The translations under genes and the position numbers were made by a program. From contig DIUO01000039.1 of the NCBI GenBank assembly GCA_002422365.1, forward strand, positions 1 through 55,547: a stretch of DNA of 55,547 nt, written 5' to 3'. A model generated the notes under the pieces. The model was not told the origin of the DNA and did not search any database. It saw nothing but the letters and a program-made list of their open reading frames with translations. This document shows, piece after piece, positions 22,592 through 30,282 of this stretch. Source of the DNA: Proteobacteria bacterium UBA6156. Lineage in GTDB: Bacteria > Pseudomonadota > Alphaproteobacteria > UBA2136 > UBA6156. Each line of letters starts with the position of its first letter. The stretch's first letter is position 1.

Positions 22592-22771
22592 CTAAGACAG
22601 CATGAGCAAGGGAATGCCGGTGGCGAACAGGAACAGCCAGGCGGCGGTTTGCAGGTTGAAAGGATTTTCGGCAGGCTGGTTGAAGTCTCTCCAGCTCAGC
22701 ATGGCGAAGGCGTTGTCGCGCTGTAAAATGATCTCTTCGGCTTCGTTGTTCAGCCAGTTGATGACGTTCAT
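22592..22771 (-). CDS. Small flagellar-operon membrane protein (59 aa, unknown)
   Basis: This short frame begins MNVINWLNNEAEEIILQRDN and ends FLFATGIPLLMLS, so it has a polar helical first half and a single hydrophobic segment near the C-terminus. It is the first gene behind a good sigma-54 promoter (22846-22861) and precedes flgA by 26 bp, so it is expressed with the ring-assembly genes. Its Shine-Dalgarno sequence is weak (GAGAGAGA). I do not recognise a family; a role in FlgA/FlgH export or in the membrane is possible. Confidence 0.65.
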   Translation of the reverse strand: MNVINWLNNEAEEIILQRDNAFAMLSWRDFNQPAENPFNLQTAAWLFLFATGIPLLMLS

Positions 22772-22845
22772 GGTTATCTCTCTCTTGTTGTGATCGGTTG
22801 ATCACCCCTTGTTGGGCCTTTGCAGGCTCCCTCCTGCCCCTAATA

Positions 22846-22861
22846 TGCAAATTGCGTGCCA
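22846..22861 (-). promoter_or_regulatory. Sigma-54 promoter of the 59-aa gene-flgA-flgH operon
   Basis: TGGCAC, GCAAT, TTGCA on the minus strand, an exact consensus match, 75 bp before the first gene. Confidence 0.88.
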
Positions 22862-23125
22862 AATTTGCTTTTGTAAGTGAGTGCTTAGTTTTTGGAGGAC
22901 ATATAAAGAGTTATGAAGCTTCCTAAGTTTTGTGCTTCGGGAGCCGCCTTTCGCCTTTACGCTTCGCGTTATCGCGCCTTTGCTTTGGCCTTCGGCCTCG
23001 CTCTCGGCGGCCGGGCCAACTGTATTAATTGGCCCCGGCGCCCCCATCTTTAGTACGAAGGGAGGGGCGGCCCCCTCCCCCTAAAACCCCCTTCCCCCTG
23101 CCTCCGTAGAAGGATAAGAAGTTAA
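22862..23125. other. Intergenic region behind flgG with one strong hairpin
   Basis: No gene is convincing here. The segment between flgG and the sigma-54 promoter carries short palindromes such as GGCCTTCGGCC and a hairpin at 23009-23040 (GCCGGGCCAA with TTGGCCCCGGC). A G+C-rich arm pair near 23060-23085 may be a weak flgG terminator. A 47-codon plus-strand frame is present but lacks a usable ribosome-binding site. Confidence 0.4.
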
Positions 23126-23908
23126 TTACGACATCTGGGTGAGAGTGCTCAGCATCTGGTCGGCGGCGGTGATGACCTTGCTGTTCATCTCGTAGGCCCG
23201 CTGGGCGGTGATGAGGCGCGTGATGCTCTCTATAGGGTCGACATTGCTTTGCTCCAGCGCGCCCTGCACCACGGTTCCAGCGCCGTTTTCAGCCAGGTTG
23301 GTGTCGGTGGCCGAGCCTGAGGCTTCGGTCTCGCGGTAGTAGTTGTCGCCCATGCTTTCCAGCCCGGCCTCGTTGGTGAACATGGAGACGGTGATGGTGC
23401 CGAGTTCGGTGGTGACGCCATCGACCTTGGCGCTGACGACACCTGTGCCGGTGACGGTGAAGTCGGTGGCGTTGGTGGGCACGGTAATGGCGGGGTCGAC
23501 GGTGTAGCCTTCTTTGGTGACCATCTGGCCATCCTGGTTGATTTGGAAGGTTCCGTCGCGGGTGTAGGCTAACGAACCGTCGGGCATATTCACCCGGAAG
23601 AAGCCCCGGCCGGACATGGCGAGGTCGAAATCGTTGCCGGTGTTGCCGATGGTGCCCTGCTGCATGATGCGGTAGACGCTGCCGACATTCACACCCAGAC
23701 CGATTTGCAACCCGGTGGGCGCCAAGGTGCCGGCGTTGGAGGTGATGGCGCCGACGGCAATGCGGTTTTGGTACATGAGGTCGGTAAACGCGGGGGCGCC
23801 CTGCTTAAAGGCGGTGGTGTTCAGGTTGGCAATGTTGTTGGAGAGCACATCGACGTTCAGCTGTTGGGCGTTCATACCCGTGGCGGCTATGCGGAGGGAC
23901 TGCATCAT
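23126..23908 (-). CDS. flgG: Flagellar distal rod protein FlgG
   Basis: The 260-aa protein starts MMQSLRIAATGMNAQQLNVD and has LSNNIANLNTTAFKQ, the rod/hook N-terminal signature, then FLAG-domain motifs (FDLAMSGRGFFRV), and ends in SITRLITAQRAYEMNSKV. It builds the distal rod. It follows flgF by 37 bp and has the standard length for the family. Confidence 0.95.
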   Translation of the reverse strand: MMQSLRIAATGMNAQQLNVDVLSNNIANLNTTAFKQGAPAFTDLMYQNRIAVGAITSNAGTLAPTGLQIGLGVNVGSVYRIMQQGTIGNTGNDFDLAMSGRGFFRVNMPDGSLAYTRDGTFQINQDGQMVTKEGYTVDPAITVPTNATDFTVTGTGVVSAKVDGVTTELGTITVSMFTNEAGLESMGDNYYRETEASGSATDTNLAENGAGTVVQGALEQSNVDPIESITRLITAQRAYEMNSKVITAADQMLSTLTQMS

Positions 23909-23945
23909 GGTGGTTTATCTCCTTGTTAAATATTTGTGTTTACAA

Positions 23946-24671
23946 CTATTGCGGGGTAAGCTCGCGGATGGCGCGGCTTTCTAAATCTTCCAGGCCTTTC
24001 ATCAGCCGGATGCTGCTTTCGTAAGCGCGGGAGACCATTTGCATGTTGGTCATTTCTTCCACCGCATTCACGTTGCTGCCTTCCAGGTAGCCTTGCTTGA
24101 GCAACGGGGCTTCGACCACCACCGGCGCCGCGCCCTGGGTGGCCACAAAGGCGGTGGCCCCGGCGCGTTGCAGGCGGCCCATGTCGGCAGCGGCAAAGCT
24201 GAACACGCCGATGCGCGAGAATTGCCCGGCGTCGGTGCTCAGGGTGCCATCTTGCGCCAGCTTGAGCGAGGTGGCGCCGGCGGGAATCTGGACGGGCTCG
24301 CCCGCGCTGCCCAGCACGGTGTAGCCTTCTGGCGTGGTTAAGGTGCCCTCGGGGTTGACGACAAACTGCCCGCGGCGGGTGTATTGGCGGCTGCCGTTGA
24401 CATCGATGGCGAAAAAGCCTTCTCCGGATATGGCCATGTCGAGCGGGTTGCCGGTGGTTTCCATCACGCCTTGTTTTTGGCTGATGTGCAGGGCGCGGTC
24501 TTCCACATAGCTGGCGGTGGCGTGGTTGGCGGGCTTGCTGACGGATTCGCGGAATTCCATCTCTAATTTACGGAAGCCCTGGGTGGTGGCGTTGGCGATG
24601 TTGTCGGCCACGGCTGTAAACTCCCGCTGAGTGGTGATGGCGCGTGAGGCGAGGACGGCGAGCTCTTGCAT
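23946..24671 (-). CDS. flgF: Flagellar rod protein FlgF
   Basis: I chose the ATG at 24671 (MQELAVLASRAITTQREF); the longer frame runs into the sigma-54 promoter. The 241-aa product has VADNIANATTQGFRKLEMEF near the N-terminus, MAISGEGFFAIDVNGSRQYT in the middle and EEMTNMQMVSRAYESSIRLM at the end. It forms a part of the proximal rod. It is the first gene of the flgF-flgG operon. Confidence 0.94.
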   Translation of the reverse strand: MQELAVLASRAITTQREFTAVADNIANATTQGFRKLEMEFRESVSKPANHATASYVEDRALHISQKQGVMETTGNPLDMAISGEGFFAIDVNGSRQYTRRGQFVVNPEGTLTTPEGYTVLGSAGEPVQIPAGATSLKLAQDGTLSTDAGQFSRIGVFSFAAADMGRLQRAGATAFVATQGAAPVVVEAPLLKQGYLEGSNVNAVEEMTNMQMVSRAYESSIRLMKGLEDLESRAIRELTPQ

Positions 24672-24730
24672 GGCGGCTTTACAACTTGGTTGACGTGGAG
24701 GCCGGGTGGCCTGTGTTTGCGCTGTGTATA

Positions 24731-24746
24731 TGCAAAGCACGTGCCA
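24731..24746 (-). promoter_or_regulatory. Sigma-54 promoter of flgF-flgG
   Basis: TGGCAC, GTGCT, TTGCA on the minus strand, an exact match to the consensus, 60 bp before flgF. Confidence 0.88.
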
Positions 24747-24924
24747 AAGTTTGTTTTTATATAAAAATCAGTTATTTGAGATAATACGCGGCGGCAAGGC
24801 AAAAAAAGCGGTTGAACTTTAAGGGGGGTGAAGGCAGAGTGGTGCCCATTCCACCCCATGGATGACCCCACCGCGACGCCTGCAACAAGAACCATAAGCG
24901 ACCGGCAACGAAAGTAATGCTCCC

Positions 24925-25653
24925 ATGAAAGACGCCCCGGCGATTTTGCACGATATACGCACCATACGCGATATTGAAAGCAGCCTGGAAGAAGCCGAAA
25001 CCTTTATTGGCCGCATTAAGGCCAACAAAGTGCGGCTGACCTTGCAGAACGGCAATGTGTCGCTGACACGGGAGGAGCTTTCGAAAATCACCGACCTGGT
25101 GATTACTCTGGAGCGCAGCGGCAAGGCCCTGGAAACGGCCGTGCGCTATTTGCGCGAGCTGATGGCCTATGATGAGGTAACGCAGCTGTTTAGCCGCCGG
25201 TATCTGTTCCATTTATTGGAAAAAGAACTGCACCGCGCCCAGCGCTATGACAACCCCTTTGCCGTGCTGGCGCTGGAAATTGACCCCTACAGCCACAACC
25301 CCGACCTGAAACACCTGGCGCAGGAAGACCTGAACCTGATGATGGCCGAAACCGCCCGCATGGTGCGTAAATTTGTGCGCGACAGCGACAGCCCCGGCCG
25401 CACCGGCGAGCGCACGATTATCTGCCTGCTGCCGGAAACCGATGCCAAGGGGGCTTTGATACTGGGTGAGCGGATACGGAAGTCGGTTGATAAAACATAC
25501 GACCTGAGCAGCGGCCCGGCCCACATGACGCTGGTGGGCGGCATTGTGGAAAGCCACGACCCCGCCGCCACCGACATGGCCGGATTGCTGTATTTAATTG
25601 ACCAGAAGCTGATGGAGGCCCGCACCAAGGGGCCCAATGTGATTGTCAAATAA
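24925..25653 (+). CDS. Degenerate GGDEF-domain protein
   Basis: The 242-aa protein has a helical N-terminal part (about residues 1-85) and a C-terminal fold recognisable as GGDEF: DEVTQLFSRRYLFHLLEKEL, an ALEIDPYSH segment, and LLPETDAKGALILGERIR. The signature loop itself reads RTGERT instead of GGDEF, and the metal-binding aspartates are not in place, so it is unlikely to make c-di-GMP. It might bind a nucleotide or a partner protein. It diverges from the flgF-flgG operon and is followed by a strong terminator. Confidence 0.7.
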   Translation: MKDAPAILHDIRTIRDIESSLEEAETFIGRIKANKVRLTLQNGNVSLTREELSKITDLVITLERSGKALETAVRYLRELMAYDEVTQLFSRRYLFHLLEKELHRAQRYDNPFAVLALEIDPYSHNPDLKHLAQEDLNLMMAETARMVRKFVRDSDSPGRTGERTIICLLPETDAKGALILGERIRKSVDKTYDLSSGPAHMTLVGGIVESHDPAATDMAGLLYLIDQKLMEARTKGPNVIVK

Positions 25654-25673
25654 CAGCCCAGCCCCGGCTGTTG

Positions 25674-25697
25674 AGGCCCCCTAAGGGGGCCTTTTTT
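25674..25697 (+). terminator. Terminator of the degenerate GGDEF gene
   Basis: AGGCCCC / GGGGCCT with loop CTAA, then a T-run at 25692-25697. Confidence 0.85.
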
Positions 25698-25900
25698 GGC
25701 CCTGCGGAAGGCCCGCCCTGCCGCTTAGGGAGCGGCACATATCGAAGCGATGCGGTGCAAGGCCGCCACAGTGCGTTTTAACAGTATGTTGATTCGTTCT
25801 GTTTAACTTGCACTTGAGAAAGCTCGCCCTGACAATGCGGTTAAGAACATGCCTGTCAGCGAGCTCGCAGCTTTGCTCAGGGCCCGATACATAAGGACTT

Positions 25901-28015
25901 ATGATGAACAAGGCGAGAACGCTGGCACAACTGATTCTAGTTGGCTCCACTACGAATACCACGCGTGTGCGTGATTTTATACGTGCCGGGGGTGGCCACT
26001 GGAGTGCCGACGATACCTTGACCCTGGACAGCATTGATGGTGCCCGCGCCGCCGCCGACACCGCCCTGCCCCAGCCCAGCCTGGTGATAGTGTGCGCCGA
26101 CGCGCTGAGCGCCGGGCTGGAAGCCTGGTACGGCACCCAGGGCCGTGGGGGGCATATTGTGACCCTGACCATCTCGGACAGCCGCAGCGTGATTGAAACC
26201 GCCCAGCAAAACGGCCACCCCATTGTTTTTGGCGGCGATGTGCTGAACCCTTCGACCATTACCGACGCCTTGATGCTGGGCATGGAAATGCAAAACCTAC
26301 GCGCCCAGCGCAACAAATTGCAAGATATGCACGACCTGGCGGAAGACCGCTTCCGCGACATGGCCGACCTGTTTGCCGACTGGCTGTGGGAAATTGATAC
26401 GGATTTGAAGCTGGCGTTCTCCAGTTCTCGGAAACGGCCCGCCAGCAACGCCAATGCGGGCAGCATGTTCACGGCCTGCTTTTTAGAGGAAGAAAAACTG
26501 CGGATTGAAGACGACTTTGCCGAATTGGCGCGCAGCCCCCGGCCTTTCCATGACCGTGACTACTGGAGCCAAGACCCCTATGGCAGCCGTATTTGCTGGA
26601 ACGTGAGCGGCATGCCGGTGGTGGATGGGACGGGCAAGTTGCTGGGGTTCCGGGGTGTGGCCCGCGACGTGAGCAATATGAAGGCGGCCACTGACCAGAT
26701 TTATTACCTTTCTAACCACGATGCCCTGACGGGCGTGATGAACCGCCAGCGTTTTCAGGATGAGCTGATACGCACCCTGCGCAGCGCCAAGCGCGAGCAA
26801 CGCTGCGGCGCCCTGGTGCTGCTGGATATTGACCGCTTTTCGTATGTCAACCAAACCTATGGCCACCTGATTGGCGATAAGCTGTTGATCCATTTTGCCC
26901 AAGTGCTGAAAGACAACGTGCGCACCGGCGACCTGGTAAGCCGCCTGGACGGCGACCAATTTGCCGTGGTGCTGCGCGACGTGCGCCCCGAAGACGTGGA
27001 CGGCCGCCTGGAGCGCATGCTGGCCACCGTGGCCAGCCGACCGCTGGCGACTGAGAGCGGCAGCATTACGCTGAATGTATCCGGCGGGGTTGCCCTTTAC
27101 CCCACCGACGCCGACAACGCCGACCCCCTGCTGGCCATGGCGATTGGCGCCCTGGAGCGCGCCAAAGTGCGCGGCCCCCACCGCATAGAACGCCACGACC
27201 CCGAACAACAGGCCGCCAACCAAGCCAACGGCCAGATGGAATGGGTAGAGCTGGTAAATGAGTGTTTGACCAACCACAAAACCCGCCTGGTGCTGTATTA
27301 CCAGCCGATTATCCCGCTAAGTGGCCCGGCTGTTAAAGAAGATTGCGAACATTACGAGGTGCTGGTGCGCCTGATTGACCGCGAAGGCAGTATTATCCCC
27401 CCCGCCAAGTTTATTGCTACGGCGGAGGAATTTGGGTTGATCAGCAAAATTGACAGCCTGGTGACGATGCGCGCGATTGATATGCTGCAACTGTGGAAAA
27501 GCCAGGGCCGCAACGTGCACCTGAGTGTGAACCTGAGCGGCAAAACCTTTGACGACACCGCCTTTACGGAAAACCTGAAAAAGACCCTGAAAGAAGCCAA
27601 CCTGGCGCCCAAGAGCCTGATTTTTGAAGTGACCGAAACCGCCCTGCTGCGCGACCTGCAACTGGTGAAAACCTTTATGGCCGACATGCGCGCGCTGGGT
27701 GCCGGTTTTGCGCTGGATGACTGTGGTGTGGGGTACTCCAGCTTTAACTATATTCGTCAGCTTGAGCTTGATTTTATTAAGATTGACGGCAGCTTTGTGC
27801 GCAACCTGCACCAGAACGACGACGACCAGGCGTTTGTGAAGGCGCTGGCCGACGTGGCCAAGCAGAAGAACATAAGCACCGTGGCCGAGATGGTGGAGCA
27901 CGAAGCCGCCATGATTGCGCTGCGCAATATGGGGATTGATTTTGGACAGGGGTTCTTCTTTGCTCCGCCCGCTGCCGAACCGCAGAGTGGGGTACGGAAG
28001 AAGTTTTTGAATTAA
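25901..28015 (+). CDS. PAS-GGDEF-EAL protein, probable c-di-GMP phosphodiesterase
   Basis: The 704-aa protein has an N-terminal region of about 130 residues that may be a degenerate receiver, a PAS-like domain (LFADWLWEIDTDLKLAFSSS to GVARDVSNMK), a GGDEF domain (DALTGVMNRQRF) and an EAL domain from about residue 440. The GGDEF loop reads LDGDQF, so synthesis is doubtful. The EAL domain keeps EVLVR (for EALLR), SVNLSG, IFEVTE, ALDDCGVGYSS, FIKIDGSF, VAEMVE and GQGFFF, the residues used in catalysis, so it probably hydrolyses c-di-GMP. The 247-bp region before it holds no gene. Motility control is a reasonable inference. Confidence 0.85.
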   Translation: MMNKARTLAQLILVGSTTNTTRVRDFIRAGGGHWSADDTLTLDSIDGARAAADTALPQPSLVIVCADALSAGLEAWYGTQGRGGHIVTLTISDSRSVIETAQQNGHPIVFGGDVLNPSTITDALMLGMEMQNLRAQRNKLQDMHDLAEDRFRDMADLFADWLWEIDTDLKLAFSSSRKRPASNANAGSMFTACFLEEEKLRIEDDFAELARSPRPFHDRDYWSQDPYGSRICWNVSGMPVVDGTGKLLGFRGVARDVSNMKAATDQIYYLSNHDALTGVMNRQRFQDELIRTLRSAKREQRCGALVLLDIDRFSYVNQTYGHLIGDKLLIHFAQVLKDNVRTGDLVSRLDGDQFAVVLRDVRPEDVDGRLERMLATVASRPLATESGSITLNVSGGVALYPTDADNADPLLAMAIGALERAKVRGPHRIERHDPEQQAANQANGQMEWVELVNECLTNHKTRLVLYYQPIIPLSGPAVKEDCEHYEVLVRLIDREGSIIPPAKFIATAEEFGLISKIDSLVTMRAIDMLQLWKSQGRNVHLSVNLSGKTFDDTAFTENLKKTLKEANLAPKSLIFEVTETALLRDLQLVKTFMADMRALGAGFALDDCGVGYSSFNYIRQLELDFIKIDGSFVRNLHQNDDDQAFVKALADVAKQKNISTVAEMVEHEAAMIALRNMGIDFGQGFFFAPPAAEPQSGVRKKFLN

Positions 28016-28025
28016 TTTCAGCCGT

Positions 28026-28052
28026 AAAAAACCGCCCTGGGGGCGGTTTTTT
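28026..28052. terminator. Bidirectional terminator between the GGDEF-EAL gene and rpsO
   Basis: AAAAAACCGCCC / GGGCGGTTTTTT, serving both convergent genes. Confidence 0.88.
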
Positions 28053-28063
28053 ACGGCTTACGC

Positions 28064-28333
28064 TTACTTGCGGAGGCCGAGGGACTCGATGAGGCTTTGG
28101 TAGCGGCTGGCATCGTTCTTTTTGAGATAGTCGAGCAGGCTGCGGCGGTTGGCGACCAGGGCCAGCAGGCCACGGCGGCTGTGGTTGTCTTGCTTGTGAG
28201 ACTTGAAGTGTTCGGTGAGGTTGCGGATACGCTCGGAGAGGATGGCGACCTGGACTTCCGGGCTGCCGGTGTCGGACTCGGCACGGGCGTATTGCTTGAC
28301 CAGTTCGGCCTTGCGCTTGGTGGTGATGGACAT
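28064..28333 (-). CDS. rpsO: 30S ribosomal protein S15
   Basis: The 89-aa protein starts MSITTKRKAELVKQYARAES and contains DTGSPEVQVAILSERIRNLT and HSRRGLLALVANRRSLLDYL, all conserved in S15. It binds 16S rRNA early in small-subunit assembly. A longer reading frame overlaps truB but the conserved N-terminus fixes the start at 28333. Here the usual downstream partner pnp is absent; it lies at the far right end of the window. Confidence 0.97.
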   Translation of the reverse strand: MSITTKRKAELVKQYARAESDTGSPEVQVAILSERIRNLTEHFKSHKQDNHSRRGLLALVANRRSLLDYLKKNDASRYQSLIESLGLRK

Positions 28334-28370
28334 GTGTGTGTCTTTCGGTTCGAGACTCTTGATACTTAAC

Positions 28371-29129
28371 TTACTGTTCCGGGAGTTCGGCCAGAGGCAG
28401 CAGATAAGTGTGCGTATCGCCGGATTGGAGGGCTTTGTCAAGGGTTTCGTAGCTCACGGCTTGTTCTGATGTAAAAGGGCCGTGCTGGGTGCGGGTGAGG
28501 GTGATGGTGTGGCCGAGGGTGCCGAGGGCGAGGGCGATGTCTTCGGCGAGGGTGCGGATGTAGGTGCCTTTGCTGACTGTCGCAGACAGTAAGCAGGATC
28601 TCAGGGTCTCAGGATGAGAGGATGTCAGGGGGTGGCACTCTTTGATACTGAGGCTGTGGATGGTGATGGGGCGGGGTTGCATAACCACTTCGGCCCCTGC
28701 CCTGGCGAGCTTGTAGGCGCGCTGGCCTTCGATTTTAAGGGCGGAGTAGGCGGGCGGGGTTTGTTCGATGAGGCCGGTGAAGCGGGGGAGGATGGCTTCG
28801 AGTTCGGTTTGGGTGGGGCGTTGAGCCGACGTGGCGATGGGTTCGCCTTCGGCGTCCGCCGTGGTGGTTTGGGTGCCGAACTGGAGGGTGAAGGTGTAGG
28901 TTTTGGGGCCATCCAGCAGCGTTTGGAGCTGTTTGGTGGCACGGCCGACGCCTATGGGCAGGAGGCCGTCGGCGAGGGGGTCGAGCGTGCCGCCGTGGCC
29001 GACCTTGATGCCTTTGGGCTGGCCCGTTTGCTTGAGCAGCCATTTGATGCGGTTGGTAACGGCGGCGGAGGTGGGGCCGACAGGCTTATGCACCACATAA
29101 AACCCATGCACGGTGGTGGCCGGGAGCAT
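28371..29129 (-). CDS. truB: tRNA pseudouridine(55) synthase TruB
   Basis: The 252-aa protein contains HKPVGPTSAAVTNRIK, the catalytic GHGGTLDPLADGLLPIGVG (nucleophile Asp near residue 50), QTPPAYSALKIEGQRAYKLA and TYIRTLAEDIALALG. It makes pseudouridine 55 in the T-arm of tRNAs. Residues about 166-179 (TSSHPETLRSC region) are encoded by an octamer repeat and form an insertion compared with other TruB proteins. It follows rbfA by 6 bp. Confidence 0.95.
   Translation of the reverse strand: MLPATTVHGFYVVHKPVGPTSAAVTNRIKWLLKQTGQPKGIKVGHGGTLDPLADGLLPIGVGRATKQLQTLLDGPKTYTFTLQFGTQTTTADAEGEPIATSAQRPTQTELEAILPRFTGLIEQTPPAYSALKIEGQRAYKLARAGAEVVMQPRPITIHSLSIKECHPLTSSHPETLRSCLLSATVSKGTYIRTLAEDIALALGTLGHTITLTRTQHGPFTSEQAVSYETLDKALQSGDTHTYLLPLAELPEQ
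28594..28625 (+). repeat. Degenerate octanucleotide repeat inside truB
   Basis: CAGGATCT, CAGGGTCT, CAGGATGA, GAGGATGT followed by CAGG. The period is 8, so unit changes would alter the reading frame. Confidence 0.75.
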
Positions 29130-29135
29130 GGGAGG

Positions 29136-29480
29136 TTACTTCATAATATCTTTTTGCGGGGCGGGGTAGGATTTGTCGTCTTCGGTGGGGAAAAACGTGA
29201 CGGACGGGATGTATTTGGTGGCGAGTTTGTCGGCAATGATTTTACGCAGCGGTTTGGCGGTTTGGGCGTTGAGTTCGGCAAAAAAGGCGGGGGTATTCAG
29301 CTCTGGCGGGACTTGCAGATAGAGGCGGGCGAGGCGGAGGTCGGGCGAGATCCAGCCGTCGGTAATGGTGAGCCGCGCCAGCGGCAGGGTGGAGGGAATA
29401 CGCCCCTGCACCAAGGCCAGGGCGCAGATGTGCTGGACTTCGGTGGCGACTTTGTTTTGGCGGGGCGTCATGGATTTCAT
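29136..29480 (-). CDS. rbfA: Ribosome-binding factor A
   Basis: The 114-aa protein has the RbfA features KVATEVQHICALALVQGRI, LTITDGWISPDLRLARLYL and LRKIIADKLATKYIPSVTF. It helps mature the 3' and 5' ends of 16S rRNA in the 30S subunit. It normally follows infB directly; here a divergent Nudix gene and a terminator lie between them, so rbfA-truB-rpsO must have a separate promoter. Confidence 0.93.
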   Translation of the reverse strand: MKSMTPRQNKVATEVQHICALALVQGRIPSTLPLARLTITDGWISPDLRLARLYLQVPPELNTPAFFAELNAQTAKPLRKIIADKLATKYIPSVTFFPTEDDKSYPAPQKDIMK

Positions 29481-29581
29481 GGGGGTGGTTTAGCAGGGTT
29501 ATGGGGGGTTGTCGAGACTTTGAGAATATAGTATACATACAATGACTTACCGATTTATACCATTTTGACAGGAGGATTACC

Positions 29582-30235
29582 GTGCCTAATGAAGCCACGT
29601 ATAACCCCGACCTTGAATGCCTGCAGGTTTCACCTTGTAGCGGCGTTATTTTATACCAGTGGGACGGCCGCAGCTTCCACATGGATGTTGGCGTGACCAT
29701 GCGCAACGAAAGCGTGGGCGCTGGGCTGGGTATCAGCTTCGGTGGCCACGCTGAGGCGCTGGAATTTTTGCGGCGCCCGGTGGGCAGCATGGCCAGCATC
29801 CTTGCCGAAGCCTACCGCGAGGGCGAGGAAGAGCTGGGCGCCAAGGCCTTGCACCGCGCGATTGCGCAGGACGTGCTTGAGACCTTTGCGCAGCCCCTGG
29901 GCACCAGCATGGTGCGGGTGGACTGGGAAGGGAAACAGTATGTGCATGTGCCCGCGTACTACGTGTTACCGGTAACTGCGCATGAACGCCTGATGCTCGG
30001 TAATCTGCGCGACACCGACGAGCGCGTTGGCCAAATACTGTGGTTACGCCTCTGCTGGCGGCGCGCCCTGAGCCTGCATACCACCAGTATAAACGAGGTA
30101 TGGTTGGAAAAGGATGGCGCATGCATAGGGTGGAACCAGTTCTATCATGGGCATGAGCCGGTGCTGGTGTTCCGGCCGCTGGCTATACTGGCCAACACCG
30201 GGCGGCTTTGGAATGACCGCAGGAAGAACTTTTAG
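29582..30235 (+). CDS. Nudix-hydrolase-like protein inserted between rbfA and infB
   Basis: The GTG at 29582 is preceded by AGGAGG at 6 bp, so I take it as start. The 217-aa product contains GISFGGHAEALEFL and ILAEAYREGEEELGA (about residues 82-96), where REGEEELG matches the Nudix core. The conserved upstream Gly and Glu are missing or shifted, so the box is degenerate. The substrate is unknown and activity is uncertain. It is the only plus-strand gene between the infB and rbfA genes and is followed by a shared terminator with infB. Confidence 0.6.
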   Translation: MPNEATYNPDLECLQVSPCSGVILYQWDGRSFHMDVGVTMRNESVGAGLGISFGGHAEALEFLRRPVGSMASILAEAYREGEEELGAKALHRAIAQDVLETFAQPLGTSMVRVDWEGKQYVHVPAYYVLPVTAHERLMLGNLRDTDERVGQILWLRLCWRRALSLHTTSINEVWLEKDGACIGWNQFYHGHEPVLVFRPLAILANTGRLWNDRRKNF

Positions 30236-30236
30236 C

Positions 30237-30269
30237 AAAACGCCGCCGGGGTGACCCCGGCGGCGTTTT
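30237..30269. terminator. Bidirectional terminator between the Nudix gene and infB
   Basis: AAAACGCCGCCGGGG / CCCCGGCGGCGTTTT with a TGA loop. It ends both the plus-strand Nudix gene and the minus-strand infB operon. Confidence 0.9.
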
Positions 30270-30282
30270 GGTGTGTGTAGGC

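Noticed and set aside
22913..23053. A 47-codon plus-strand frame starting MKLPKFCASG
   Set aside because: The GGAGGA site is about 16 bp from the ATG, the codons arise from short palindromes, and nothing supports translation.
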